This document shows, piece after piece, positions 17,021 to 26,632 of a stretch of DNA of 41,529 bases; within the stretch, counting starts at the first letter, position 1, and each line of letters opens with the position of its first letter. The position numbers were made by a program, and so were the translations under genes. Origin of the DNA: an uncultured Peptococcaceae bacterium (GTDB lineage Bacteria > Bacillota > Peptococcia > DRI-13 > UBA5745); NCBI GenBank assembly GCA_937873525.1, contig CALMWJ010000081.1, positions 1 to 41,529 on the forward strand, read 5' to 3'. The notes below the pieces were generated by a model, which made no database searches, was not told where the DNA came from, and saw nothing but the letters and a program-made list of their open reading frames with translations.

Positions 17021-18375
17021 TCATTTCCCCCCTGTCGACCTTCACCGGTTCCGTACAGATTGAAAAATTTTGTGTATCGGTCGTCAAAGCCCAATTCAAT
17101 GGTTCCTACCGGGCCATTACGATGTTTGGCCACGATGATTTCCGCAATGCCTTTTCGTTCTGTATTGCGGTCATAATACTCTTCACGGTAAATAAACATG
17201 ACCATGTCGGCATCCTGCTCCAAGGCCCCCGACTCTCTCAGGTGGCTCAGTCCAGGACGCTTGTCCGCGGTCTTTTCCACTTCACGAGACAGCTGGGACA
17301 ATGCGATGACCGGCACCTTCAGCTCTCTGGCCAAGGCCTTCAGGGAACGGGAGATTTCGGAAATCTCCTGCTGGCGGTTGTCGCCGCCCTTCTTGTCCCC
17401 CTGCATCAGCTGCAGATAGTCCACCAGGATCATTTGCAGGTCCTGCTCCGCTTTGAGGCGACGGGCCCGGGACCGCAGTTCGCTTACCGTGATTCCCGGC
17501 GTATCGTCGATATAGATGGGCGCCGCCGAAAGGATCGCTGCCGCGTCCACCAGTTTCTGCCAATCGCCGCCGCTGAGGCGGCCGTTGCGCAGGGCCGTCT
17601 GTTCAATGTTGGCCCGGGAGCTCAGCAAGCGCTGCAGCAACTGTTCTCTGGACATTTCCAGGCTGAAGATGCCCACCGGCGCTTTGGCGCGCACGGCGGC
17701 GCTTTCGGCAAGATTCAAGGCAAAGGCGGTCTTGCCCATGGAGGGGCGCGCCGCCAGGATGATCAGGTCTGAAGGCTGCCAGCCGCTGGTGAACTGGTCC
17801 AGGACCTTGAAATATGAAGGGACCCCGGTCAAGCCCTCCTGCCGCTTGGACAAATTCTCGATCCGCTCCACCATATCCGGAATCATATCCCGAATCGGCA
17901 ACAAACCTTGACCGCCCGCGCTGCGGCCGATCTGAAAGATGGATTGTTCCGCCTGCCCAAGCAGGTATTGGGTTTCGTCCTTGGCTTCGTAGCAACGCAG
18001 ATTGATGTCGTTGGTTACACGAATCAGCTGACGCAGCAAGGCTTTCTCGGAAACAATTTTGGAATAATAACGGATCCCGGCGGTGGTGGGAACCATATTG
18101 GCCAGCGAGGCCAGGTAGCTCATGCCACCGACCTTCTCCAGGCTGTCCTTCTGCCGCAAGGTTTCTGTGACCGTGACCAGATCCACGGAGTCTCCCCGAA
18201 CCTCAAGCTCCCGGATGGCGCCGAAAATCAAACGATGGGCATCCCGGTAGAAATCCGCTGCCGTCAGAAATTCCGATGCGACCACCACCGCTTCCCGGTC
18301 CAGGAGCATCGCGCCTAAAACCGCCTGTTCCGCCTCATTGCTGTGAGGCGGCATTTTATCCAGCTCTGTTGACAT
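17017..18375 (-). CDS. dnaB: Replicative DNA helicase DnaB
   Basis: PPHSNEAEQAVLGAMLLD; ILAARPSMGKTAFALNLAE; LVDYLQLMQ; KHRNGPVGTIELGFD. Confidence 0.98.
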   Translation of the reverse strand: MSTELDKMPPHSNEAEQAVLGAMLLDREAVVVASEFLTAADFYRDAHRLIFGAIRELEVRGDSVDLVTVTETLRQKDSLEKVGGMSYLASLANMVPTTAGIRYYSKIVSEKALLRQLIRVTNDINLRCYEAKDETQYLLGQAEQSIFQIGRSAGGQGLLPIRDMIPDMVERIENLSKRQEGLTGVPSYFKVLDQFTSGWQPSDLIILAARPSMGKTAFALNLAESAAVRAKAPVGIFSLEMSREQLLQRLLSSRANIEQTALRNGRLSGGDWQKLVDAAAILSAAPIYIDDTPGITVSELRSRARRLKAEQDLQMILVDYLQLMQGDKKGGDNRQQEISEISRSLKALARELKVPVIALSQLSREVEKTADKRPGLSHLRESGALEQDADMVMFIYREEYYDRNTERKGIAEIIVAKHRNGPVGTIELGFDDRYTKFFNLYGTGEGRQGGNE

Positions 18376-18378
18376 AGG

Positions 18379-18825
18379 CTACGCCTCCGCCACCATGATT
18401 TTTAAAGTCAGCACCACTTCCGGATGGAGCCTGACCACCACGTCCTGCTCTCCCAAAGTTTTGATCGGATTTTTGATTTCGATTTTGCGCCGGTCCATGA
18501 CGATGCTGTAATTCTTTTCCAGCGCATCGCCAATGTCCTTGTTGGTGATGGCGCCGAAAAGGCGGTTGCCGCCCCCCGTCTTGGCATGGACTACCACCTG
18601 CAGTTCTTTCAGCTTAGCCGCCAAAGCCTGGGCGTCCGCCAATTCCTTCGCTTTTTTAGCATCGACAAGACGCTTCTGCCGTTCCAGCTCTTTCATGTTG
18701 GTTTCCGTGGCTTCGATGGCCGTCTTGCGCGGAAATAAAAAGTTCCGGGCATAGCCTTCCGCTACATTGACCACTTGGCCCTTGAGGCCGGTTCCTTTGA
18801 CATCTTGCAATAAGATCACTTTCAT
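18379..18825 (-). CDS. rplI: 50S ribosomal protein L9
   Basis: [36 protein letters not shown]. Confidence 0.98.
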   Translation of the reverse strand: MKVILLQDVKGTGLKGQVVNVAEGYARNFLFPRKTAIEATETNMKELERQKRLVDAKKAKELADAQALAAKLKELQVVVHAKTGGGNRLFGAITNKDIGDALEKNYSIVMDRRKIEIKNPIKTLGEQDVVVRLHPEVVLTLKIMVAEA

Positions 18826-18897
18826 TGTAAATCCTCCTGTCCCAGCATTCTAGGTTATTCGTCCGTCTTGGCATGATTCGGGGCCGTTGGTCTTGGA

Positions 18898-19905
18898 TCA
18901 TCCCTTTTGCCGGCTTCCGCCAAGCTTCCGGTAATCAAAGACCGTATCAAACAGTCCGATCACAGCCATCACCACCATAAAACCGCTCATCAGCAAGATA
19001 AAGCCTCCGACCAAAACAAGCTTGTACAGCAGCCGCTGCTCTTTCGGCGCTCGATATATATAATAGGAAGCCACCGTCAGCCCGCTGATCACCAGGATCG
19101 GCATATACAGCATCAGGATGTTGAACCCGATGTTTGAGACCATCGGGAATTGGGGGAGAAACCGTCCGCCCAGGAAGGCCATAGCAAATCCTGCAATGAA
19201 CCCCCAGATTGTCCACCAGGGCAAACGCCAAAGGCGAAAAGGCACCATCTCCGGCAATTCCACCTTAAGCTTGATCAGGACCTTATTGGCCATCAGATAA
19301 TTGATCAGGGCTGAAAACGCGGCACTGACCAGAAGCAGGGCAGGAAGCAACAGCTCCAGCAGATCCAGCGCGGTTTTCCACTGGGCCGCAAACTCTGCGG
19401 CCGTCATGCCCATCCGTTCCAAGGTGCCGCTGCTTTCATAGATCGGCATGATCATATCCACCGACTGCATCATGGAATCCCTCAGCGCTAGCCACTGCTG
19501 CCAGGGCGTGATGCCGGTGATGGCGAAGGACAGCAGAAGCGATAAAAGCATCGACAGGAAGGTGGCTGCGGTTGTGACCAGCAGCGTCGGCGCCGTCGTC
19601 CATTTTTTGCGGAAGGCATTTCCCAATAAAAGGGCCGGTCCTGCACAGGGGATCACAATGGTTAATCCCGATATGGGGGATCCGGTCATCAGGATGATCA
19701 ACGTCGCCGCAGCCATGGTCAATATCCCCGCTCGCATGCCATGACGGACGCATACGGAAACCACCGGCAAAGTCCAAATCAAGGCCACCAGGACGCCTAA
19801 TACCGGGATATAGATGTTGACCAGTGCCAGCACCGCCGTCAGGGCCGCCATGATGGCGCCTTCGGTCAGAGCCCGGGTTTCCATACTCAACTTGGATCTT
19901 GCCAT
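18898..19905 (-). CDS. DUF2232 (YybS-like) membrane protein
   Basis: Multi-TM; ALTEGAIMAALTAVLALVNIYIPVLG; synteny upstream of rplI/dnaB. Confidence 0.85.
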   Translation of the reverse strand: MARSKLSMETRALTEGAIMAALTAVLALVNIYIPVLGVLVALIWTLPVVSVCVRHGMRAGILTMAAATLIILMTGSPISGLTIVIPCAGPALLLGNAFRKKWTTAPTLLVTTAATFLSMLLSLLLSFAITGITPWQQWLALRDSMMQSVDMIMPIYESSGTLERMGMTAAEFAAQWKTALDLLELLLPALLLVSAAFSALINYLMANKVLIKLKVELPEMVPFRLWRLPWWTIWGFIAGFAMAFLGGRFLPQFPMVSNIGFNILMLYMPILVISGLTVASYYIYRAPKEQRLLYKLVLVGGFILLMSGFMVVMAVIGLFDTVFDYRKLGGSRQKG

Positions 19906-19985
19906 CGTCTCACCTCTTACTGTGTTTCGAAACAGCTGCCGCTAAGCAGACTGCCCTTTCAGCATATCATAAATAGGACCAAAAA

Positions 19986-20013
19986 AAAAGCCGGTGAATC
20001 CTCACCGGCTTTT
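19986..20013 (-). terminator. Terminator of rpsF-ssb-rpsR operon
   Basis: AAAAGCCGGTGA-GGAT-TCACCGGCTTTTTTTTT on minus. Confidence 0.85.
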
Positions 20014-20019
20014 GACTGC

Positions 20020-20250
20020 TTATTCCGCAGAAAAGGGCAGTAATGCAACATTACGGGCCCGTTTGATGGCAATGGTCAGCTGGCGCTGATGCTTTGCACA
20101 GTTGCCGGAAATCCGGCGGGGAAGAATTTTACCGCGTTCGGTAATGTATTTGCGAAGGCGTCCCGTTTCTTTGTAGTCGATGCTTTCAACCTTATCGACA
20201 CAAAAACTGCAAACACGTTTGCGGGGACGACGTGTACGATCACGTTTCAC
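20020..20250 (-). CDS. rpsR: 30S ribosomal protein S18
   Basis: [14 protein letters not shown]...[48 protein letters not shown]. Confidence 0.98.
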   Translation of the reverse strand: MKRDRTRRPRKRVCSFCVDKVESIDYKETGRLRKYITERGKILPRRISGNCAKHQRQLTIAIKRARNVALLPFSAE

Positions 20251-20275
20251 TGCTGGTCCCTCCTATCGTCTTAAA

Positions 20276-20677
20276 TTAAAAAGGAACATCCTCATCGGAA
20301 AATCCGATCTCGCTTCCCAATGCGCTGGGCGCGGATGGTTTGGCGTCACCCTTTTTGTCCAGAAACCGGACAGAATCGGCCACAACTTCCGTAACCCAAT
20401 GGCGCTGGCCATCTTTGCCGTCGTAGGTGCGGATTTGAAGCCGGCCATCCACGGCAGCCAGGCTGCCTTTGCTTAAATAGTTGGCACAGTTCTCTGCCTG
20501 CTTTTGCCACACGACAATCGAAATGAAGTCGGTTTCGCGCTCTCCCTGGGGATTGGGCCGGTTACGGTCCACCGCCAGCGTGAAGCTCGCCACGGCGACT
20601 CCATTGGGCGTATACTTCAGTTCCGGGTCTTTGGTCAGCCGGCCGATCAGAACAATACGGTTCAACAAGCGAATCAC
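20276..20677 (-). CDS. ssb: Single-stranded DNA-binding protein
   Basis: [34 protein letters not shown]; acidic tip DEDVPF. Confidence 0.98.
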   Translation of the reverse strand: MIRLLNRIVLIGRLTKDPELKYTPNGVAVASFTLAVDRNRPNPQGERETDFISIVVWQKQAENCANYLSKGSLAAVDGRLQIRTYDGKDGQRHWVTEVVADSVRFLDKKGDAKPSAPSALGSEIGFSDEDVPF

Positions 20678-20699
20678 CGCCTAATTTTTCATGGTAAAC

Positions 20700-20990
20700 C
20701 TATTTTTCGTCTTTGTTGATGATCATGAATCTCAGCATATCGTCTGAAATCTTCATGACACGGTCAAGCTCCACGACTACGGCAGGTTCGCTCTTGAAGG
20801 TTACCAAAACATAATACCCTTCGTGCAAATCCTTGATTTCGTAAGCCAAGCGGCGCTTGCCCCATTTGTCGACGGAAACCAGCTCACCCCCGCCGTTGGT
20901 AATGATCGAAGAATATTTCTCCATTAACTGGATCAATGCTTCTTCTTCCATATCCGGCTTCAGGATGTACATCAGCTCATAGTTTCTCAT
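20700..20990 (-). CDS. rpsF: 30S ribosomal protein S6
   Basis: MRNYELMYILKPDMEEEA; KRRLAYEIKDLHEGYYVLVTFK. Confidence 0.98.
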   Translation of the reverse strand: MRNYELMYILKPDMEEEALIQLMEKYSSIITNGGGELVSVDKWGKRRLAYEIKDLHEGYYVLVTFKSEPAVVVELDRVMKISDDMLRFMIINKDEK

Positions 20991-21021
20991 CTGACTTCAC
21001 CTCCTCCCTTTGGACTAAACG

Positions 21022-21041
21022 GTCCCATCGATCGATGGGAC
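21022..21041. promoter_or_regulatory. Leader palindrome upstream of rpsF (candidate S6:S18 autoregulatory element)
   Basis: Perfect 20-bp palindrome GTCCCATCGATCGATGGGAC followed on the minus transcript by CCG...; about 30 nt upstream of rpsF. Confidence 0.4.
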
Positions 21042-21090
21042 AGGGATATAACTCATGTAGTTTAACATTTTTTTACCACGAAAGCAAGTT

Positions 21091-21279
21091 TTAACTTTCC
21101 GCAGACTCCACTTTTTTGATGGCCTTCAGAAGATCATCCCGCTTCATCAACAGGATATGGCCGCATCCCAGGCATTTCAGGCGATATTCCATGCCTGGCC
21201 GGAGGACCTGCCATTGCGTGCTGCCGCAGGGATGTTTCTTTTTTAAGGTCAGGATCGTTCCTTCTTTATAAACGGTCAT
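21091..21279 (-). CDS. DUF951 family protein
   Basis: LKKKHPCGSTQWQVLRPGMEYRLKCLGCGHILLMKR. Confidence 0.9.
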   Translation of the reverse strand: MTVYKEGTILTLKKKHPCGSTQWQVLRPGMEYRLKCLGCGHILLMKRDDLLKAIKKVESAES

Positions 21280-22138
21280 AGCCCGCCTCCCGATGGGTCT
21301 TTGGTTTACCCTCCAGCATCGTCACCTGGCGCTGGGGGAAAGGTATTTCGATGGATTCACGCTGAAAAGCCTCTTGAATGCGCCGGCGCAAGGTCATTTC
21401 CACAGCCCACTGCTGCAGCGCCTTGGCTTTGGCTGTGATGCGAAAGACAATGGCTGAATCCCCAAGGGCGGTGATGCCTTGGACAACTGGCTTTTCTTCC
21501 AGGAGGTCCTTTACCTCAGCCGCGGTTTCCTCGCACACTCGCTCCAATACGCTGACCACCTGCTCCATATCGCTGTCATAGGCTACGCCGACTTCCACTA
21601 AAGCACGGCGGCTTCCCCGGCTGTGATTGGTCACCGTTCCGATGCTGCCGTTGGGCAGGATATGCAGCTGTCCTGCGAAATCCCTCAGATACGTGCAGCG
21701 CAAGGTTACCTGCTCCACAAAGCCCTCCACGCCCTGGGTGCCGATGAATTCCCCCACGCTGTACTGATTTTCCAGCAGAATAAAAAAGCCGCTGATGACA
21801 TCTTTAAATAGACTTTGTGCGCCAAAAGCAACGCCAACGCCTAAAACGCCGGCCGTAGAAAGGATCGCCAGCACCGGCACGCCAAAACGGTCCAGGATGG
21901 TCACCGCCATAATGAAGTAAATCCCGTATCGGGCGCAGCTTTCCAGCAAATGGATCAGCGTGCGTTCTCTTGGCTGGATCTCCGATCCGTTGCGTTGTCT
22001 GAGGTCGAAAAACCGTTTGATCGAGGCATTCCCAATTTTAATCAGCACCATGCCGCCCGCCAGAATGAGGACGATGGTTGCAATGAGATTGAATAATTCA
22101 GCACTATGGACAAATAATTGATCGAACCAATCCGACAA
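21266..22138 (-). CDS. MscS-family mechanosensitive channel
   Basis: STAGVLGVGVAFGAQSLFKDVISGFFILLENQYSVGEFI; TTG start. Confidence 0.92.
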   Translation of the reverse strand: MSDWFDQLFVHSAELFNLIATIVLILAGGMVLIKIGNASIKRFFDLRQRNGSEIQPRERTLIHLLESCARYGIYFIMAVTILDRFGVPVLAILSTAGVLGVGVAFGAQSLFKDVISGFFILLENQYSVGEFIGTQGVEGFVEQVTLRCTYLRDFAGQLHILPNGSIGTVTNHSRGSRRALVEVGVAYDSDMEQVVSVLERVCEETAAEVKDLLEEKPVVQGITALGDSAIVFRITAKAKALQQWAVEMTLRRRIQEAFQRESIEIPFPQRQVTMLEGKPKTHREAGYDRL

Positions 22139-22188
22139 TCCTAATTCCCCCTGTCAGAATGCGCTTCACCGCTGCACCGGCAGACGGC

Positions 22189-22929
22189 TCAGCAGGATTC
22201 TAATTTTTCTATGCTTTGGATGCGGCTTTCCTGAACCCAGGGCTCTCGGTCCGCCGGCAGATTTTTCAGCAGTGGGATCGCCCGCTTGTTTCCGAAATCC
22301 GCCAGAACCCTGGCAGCCTTTGCCCGGACAGACCAGTCGGCATGCTCCAGCAGTCCGGCCACGTTGCCCCAAAGGGACTGCATTTTCATGAGGCCGGCCG
22401 CCTTCAAACCGGCCTTCTGCAATTCTTCCCATGGGGAATTGAGCGCCAAATAGGCCAGTTGTTCACTGCGAGGATCCCTTGCTTCCGCCAAAAAGCCCAG
22501 GATCTGGGCCTGGATCGCAGGATATTCTTCGCTGTCGAACCAAGCCTCCCATAGGCAATCTCTTCCCCGTTTCCCTTTTTTGGCCAGGGCTTCCCCTGCC
22601 TTGGCGGCGGATGGCTGCTGCCGCAAAACCATGTTCATCAGAGGCTCAAGGACCCATTCCTCGGGAAACCAGCGCAGGGCAGCCGCAGCACTTAACTGCA
22701 GCGCCTCCTCCCGATCCGCCAGACTTCGCAGGACCAGGGAAAGGGATTTCTCTGTGGCCAGATAGCCCAGGCAATCGATCACAAGGCTTTGGTCCTGACG
22801 GTTTTTAAGCTTCTCGCCCAGCCATGCCTCTTCCTCATGAAGCAAAAAACGCACCATGCTCCTCAGCTGATCCTCGTCCAGCTCCGGAACCGATTGAAGG
22901 ATTTGTTCCCAACGGGCTTCGACTTCCAT
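22189..22929 (-). CDS. HEAT-repeat domain protein
   Basis: Repeated A/L-rich helical motifs, e.g. DWSVRAKAARVLADFGNKRAIPLL. Confidence 0.72.
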   Translation of the reverse strand: MEVEARWEQILQSVPELDEDQLRSMVRFLLHEEEAWLGEKLKNRQDQSLVIDCLGYLATEKSLSLVLRSLADREEALQLSAAAALRWFPEEWVLEPLMNMVLRQQPSAAKAGEALAKKGKRGRDCLWEAWFDSEEYPAIQAQILGFLAEARDPRSEQLAYLALNSPWEELQKAGLKAAGLMKMQSLWGNVAGLLEHADWSVRAKAARVLADFGNKRAIPLLKNLPADREPWVQESRIQSIEKLESC

Positions 22930-22973
22930 AAGACACCGCCTTCCAGCAGATTATCCGATTCCCTTCTCTGGAA

Positions 22974-23705
22974 TCATGCCAGCCATGGCAGAAAATAGGT
23001 CTGATAGGCATACGCCATCCAGGAGACGATCCTTGACTCCAGGATCCACTGATACACAGGATGATTGCCCGCCTCCATTCCCTTGATCAGGAACACCGGA
23101 TACGCTGCCCCCAGCAGCAAGGTCAGGATGAACAGGCATATCGCAGTGCCAATCACCATACCCATGATCCCATCCACAGCTCCGAACAGCGCGATGCCGC
23201 CCTTGCCGGTAAACAGACCAAGAAACCAACGAACCGCAGCGGCGGCAAGTCCCCAAATCACTAAAAAGGTGATGGCATAGATGATGGTGTGGGCAAAGCT
23301 GCCCAGCATTTCGGCCATTACATTTTCAGGCGTCATGCCGGTGTGCCAGGCGGGCGCCGCCTGCTCCAGCGCCTGACGCAGATAATCTGCTGCGCCTTGG
23401 GGAATCGGCAAACTGTGGAGTTTCTCTTTAAACTCCTGCAAGGTGACCGCCGCCCGGTCGATGCCGGTCAGAAGCACCAGAACATTGTCAGGCAGCGCGC
23501 GAAAAAGAAAGTCAGAAATCAGCGCCTTCAATCCCAGTGCGGATTCAGCCCAAGCGGTGGCCACGGGCGCGGTCAGCCAAGCGGCCAGAAATCCCATAAG
23601 GCTTCCAATGAAGCCCCGAATGGCTCCGATAAAGCCCTTTTGATAACCGCGCACGGCCGCAGTGATAATGATCAAAACCAGAATTATGTCGATCCAAGGT
23701 ATCAT
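22974..23705 (-). CDS. CvpA family membrane protein
   Basis: MIPWIDIILVLIIITAAVRGYQKGFIGAIRGFIGSL; SD AAAGGAG before 23705. Confidence 0.85.
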   Translation of the reverse strand: MIPWIDIILVLIIITAAVRGYQKGFIGAIRGFIGSLMGFLAAWLTAPVATAWAESALGLKALISDFLFRALPDNVLVLLTGIDRAAVTLQEFKEKLHSLPIPQGAADYLRQALEQAAPAWHTGMTPENVMAEMLGSFAHTIIYAITFLVIWGLAAAAVRWFLGLFTGKGGIALFGAVDGIMGMVIGTAICLFILTLLLGAAYPVFLIKGMEAGNHPVYQWILESRIVSWMAYAYQTYFLPWLA

Positions 23706-23770
23706 TTGATCGGCTCCTTTCCATCGCAATTGAATCCGGCAGACCGGGGCACGCTATGGCCCGCTGGTTT

Positions 23771-24364
23771 TCAGCAATATTCGCTTCGGTGCGTGGCATC
23801 CACAAGTTCGCGGTATTTTTCCACGACCTGTTTGATATCTTCCCATACGGTACGTTTCAATGACGGATTGCGCAGAAGCGCCGCCGGGTGGTAGGTCGGC
23901 ATGACCCACCGTTCTTCCCAATACAGCCATTTTCCGCGAGAGGTCCCTATTTTGGCTTGAGGATCGATCAGTCCCTGCAGTGCCGTGGCGCCCAGCAGCA
24001 CGATGATTTTTGGATCCACAATGGCGATCTGCTCCATCAGATAGGGCAGGCAGGCCTCCCTTTCCTCAGGCAGGGGGACCCGGTTGCCCGGTGGCCTGCA
24101 TTTGACGATGTTGCCGATATACACATGCTCCCTCCGGTTGAAGCCGCCGGACTCCAAGATTTTATCCAGGAGCTGTCCGGCTCGCCCGACAAAAGGTCTC
24201 CCCTGCCGGTCCTCATCCTGTCCGGGGCCTTCACCGATGACCATCAGCCCGCCCTTTAAGCTGCCTTCCCCGAAGACAACCTGGCTGCAGCCTTCCCTCA
24301 GCTTGCAGCGGTGGCATAACAGAACCTGCTCTTTCAATTGTTGAATGGTTTCTTCTTTGTTCAT
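23771..24364 (-). CDS. Type-4/5 uracil-DNA glycosylase (Fe-S)
   Basis: LCHRCKLREGC, MVIGEGPGQDEDRQGRPFVGRAGQLLDKIL, PTYHPAALLRNPSLK; ATG 24364 with GAGGGAG SD. Confidence 0.93.
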   Translation of the reverse strand: MNKEETIQQLKEQVLLCHRCKLREGCSQVVFGEGSLKGGLMVIGEGPGQDEDRQGRPFVGRAGQLLDKILESGGFNRREHVYIGNIVKCRPPGNRVPLPEEREACLPYLMEQIAIVDPKIIVLLGATALQGLIDPQAKIGTSRGKWLYWEERWVMPTYHPAALLRNPSLKRTVWEDIKQVVEKYRELVDATHRSEYC

Positions 24365-24381
24365 ATGCGGCTCCCTCTGTG

Positions 24382-24397
24382 TATTTCCCGGGAAATG
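24382..24397. promoter_or_regulatory. Candidate Noc-binding site (NBS)
   Basis: TATTTCCCGGGAAATG; matches TATTTCCCGGGAAATA at 15/16, core ATTTCCCGGGAAAT perfect. Confidence 0.65.
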
Positions 24398-24439
24398 ACC
24401 TTTCCAAGGGGCTGTTGCCATTATATCATATCATTTACT

Positions 24440-24473
24440 TATAAAAAAAGCCTCCCCGGAAGGGAAGCTTCTT
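24440..24473 (-). terminator. Terminator of bactofilin gene
   Basis: Minus: AAGCTTCCCTTCCGGGGAGGCTTTTTTTATAAG. Confidence 0.7.
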
Positions 24474-24519
24474 TGATTCTTTCAAAGCCAGCCGATGCAG
24501 CGTCTTGATCCTGATCGGG

Positions 24520-24915
24520 TCATGCCGGCTGGGTTTCTGTTTTTGCGGCCCGGTGGGTCGTGCAGCTGCCTTTGAAGATAGCCCCCTCTTCGATGATCAG
24601 GTAGCCGACCTCCAGGGTGCCGTGCAGCTTGGCGACCGCATTCAGCTCGACACGGCCCTCCGCTTTGATATCTCCCTGAACCTGTCCTCCCAGAAAAACG
24701 TTTCTTGCCTGGATATTCCCCTCAATGACGGCTTTTCCGCCAATAAACACGTCACCTTTGGTCTTTATATCGCCCTTGAAATGCCCATCCACCCGCAAGG
24801 TGCCCATGGACTCCAGATTTCCGGTGAATGTGCTTTCCTGACCGATCACGGCATCAACCTTGCCGATTTTTTCAGGATCAACCTCGGTAACTTTCGGTTT
24901 CTTTGCACCTAACAT
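24520..24915 (-). CDS. Bactofilin (polymer-forming cytoskeletal protein)
   Basis: DAVIGQESTFTGNLESMGTLRVDGHFKGDIKTKGDVFIGGKAVIEGNIQARNVFLGGQVQGDI beta-helix repeats. Confidence 0.92.
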   Translation of the reverse strand: MLGAKKPKVTEVDPEKIGKVDAVIGQESTFTGNLESMGTLRVDGHFKGDIKTKGDVFIGGKAVIEGNIQARNVFLGGQVQGDIKAEGRVELNAVAKLHGTLEVGYLIIEEGAIFKGSCTTHRAAKTETQPA

Positions 24916-24925
24916 GGATACCCTC

Positions 24926-25927
24926 CTATTGCTTCAGAACTTTCAAGGGATCGATCCAGCTGCCATTGAGCTGGATTCCAAAGTGAAGGTGAGGGCCGGT
25001 CACGCGCCCGGAGGTTCCGCATTTGGCGATGATCTCTCCCTTGGTTACCTTCTGGCCTTCTTTCACAAGAACCGAACTGCAGTGGGCATACTGGGTCACA
25101 TAGCCATAGCCGTGGGAAATGAGGACCATGCGCCCCCATCCGGATTTGTAGCCCACAAAAGTCACCACACCATTGCCCGCTGCCTTGATGCTGGTGCCGG
25201 TGCTGTTGGCGATATCAAGACCATAGTGCATTTCTGAGCCGCGGCCCGTTGGATTGCTTCGCCAGCCAAAGCGGGACGTGATCCGGCCGGACATGGGCCA
25301 AAAGTCAGGGGTCGCGGCATCCTTGGCCAGTTTTTTATCCACATCTTCCGACAGAACCGTCAGTGAATCTTCTTTTTCAGTCATCTGCTGATCCATATCC
25401 AGCAGCTCCTGCTTGAGATCCTCCAGCGTTTCAATGTTTTCGTAGTTTTCGGTCAAGTCGTAATCCTCGGCGGTGGTGCTGCTTCGGGAAGCCGTCAGTC
25501 CCGCCACGGCTCGCTGAGCTTCTGCTTCACCGGATGCGGCTGCTTCTTCAGGTTTCTCAAGACCAACCTTCTCACGGACCTGAGTGTCGAGGTTTTCAAG
25601 GTCCGTCATCTTGCTTTGCATCGCCTGGGCGATGTCCTGCAATTCCTGGATCTGGACGGACTGGGATTCATTGATGGAGGCAAGCTGCTGGTTCTCGGAT
25701 TTTAAATATTGGAGATTCCTGTAATCCCAAACGAAAAAGCCTCCGACAGCCAGTCCAGCGATCAATGTCATGCTCAGTGCGACGGTTCCGATACGGAGCC
25801 ATTTCACGGATATGCAAAAATCTTTGACAGGCTTGCCGGGGCCTCCCATAAACATCAGTGTGATCTTATCGTTCTGCTTCCTTTTTGCGTCAATGTATGT
25901 TCTTGCTTTCCGGGTAAACGAAATCAA
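24926..25927 (-). CDS. M23-family peptidase (membrane-anchored, coiled coil)
   Basis: RITSRFGWRSNPTGRGSEMHYGLDIANSTGTSIKAAGNGVV; HGYGYVTQYAHCSSVLVKEGQKV; GPHLHFGI. Confidence 0.93.
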   Translation of the reverse strand: MISFTRKARTYIDAKRKQNDKITLMFMGGPGKPVKDFCISVKWLRIGTVALSMTLIAGLAVGGFFVWDYRNLQYLKSENQQLASINESQSVQIQELQDIAQAMQSKMTDLENLDTQVREKVGLEKPEEAAASGEAEAQRAVAGLTASRSSTTAEDYDLTENYENIETLEDLKQELLDMDQQMTEKEDSLTVLSEDVDKKLAKDAATPDFWPMSGRITSRFGWRSNPTGRGSEMHYGLDIANSTGTSIKAAGNGVVTFVGYKSGWGRMVLISHGYGYVTQYAHCSSVLVKEGQKVTKGEIIAKCGTSGRVTGPHLHFGIQLNGSWIDPLKVLKQ

Positions 25928-26099
25928 AGTTGCGCCTCCTGTGGTCAGAATCTATGATTGGCCCGGGCCCATCAAACACCCAAGCTTCCTTTTCAATTTG
26001 AACCCTGATTCAGCTTGCTTTGTTAAAAGATTGTTAACAGTGTAACACATTGAGATCGCTTTGGAAACCCCTTTCGAGGCACATATAAGAGTTGCCATA

Positions 26100-26612
26100 T
26101 TAGTGCAGGATGCTGCCGTTGTCCTTATAAGCCAGTTTGATGGCCTTCAGTTCTTCTTCAGTCAGAACGTTTTCAGCCTGTCCCCAGCTGCGGACCGCTT
26201 TGACGTAGGTACGGCTCTGTTCCTGGGTGAAAATCCCGGTGACGACAAAGCCGCTGCCCGCGTCGTTCAGAACCGCCAGGCTATAGCTTAGATTGCCGTT
26301 GTTTTCCTTAAATGCGTCGTATCGGACCAGCCCCAGCCTTCTCAGGTTCCGGTCGCTCAGACGTTGAAAACCCTTGACCGCTTCCCGGATCTCCTGATGC
26401 TCCACATTCAGTTGGTTCAAGGTGTTGCGATGCTCCACCAGCATGGTTTCCAAATCATGGCCTCGGCTGCCCTGAAGCATGGCATTCAGCCGTTTTTCGA
26501 GTCTGGAATGCCTGACATGCAAAAGGATCTGGCTGCAAACCAGCAAAAAAACCAGGCTCCCGCCGAAGGCAAGCAGAATCTGTTGGGGGTCCCATTGGCT
26601 GAAAAAGGTCAT
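26100..26612 (-). CDS. DUF4446 family protein
   Basis: LRRLGLVRYDAFKENNGNLSYSLAVLNDAGSGFVVTGIFTQEQSRTYVKAV. Confidence 0.9.
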   Translation of the reverse strand: MTFFSQWDPQQILLAFGGSLVFLLVCSQILLHVRHSRLEKRLNAMLQGSRGHDLETMLVEHRNTLNQLNVEHQEIREAVKGFQRLSDRNLRRLGLVRYDAFKENNGNLSYSLAVLNDAGSGFVVTGIFTQEQSRTYVKAVRSWGQAENVLTEEELKAIKLAYKDNGSILH

Positions 26613-26632
26613 GATGATCGTCCTCTCAAATG

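Noticed and set aside
19923-19934. TGTTTCGAAACA palindrome as a second parS
   Set aside because: Lacks the central ACGT of TGTTTCACGTGAAACA; half-site spacing is wrong for ParB
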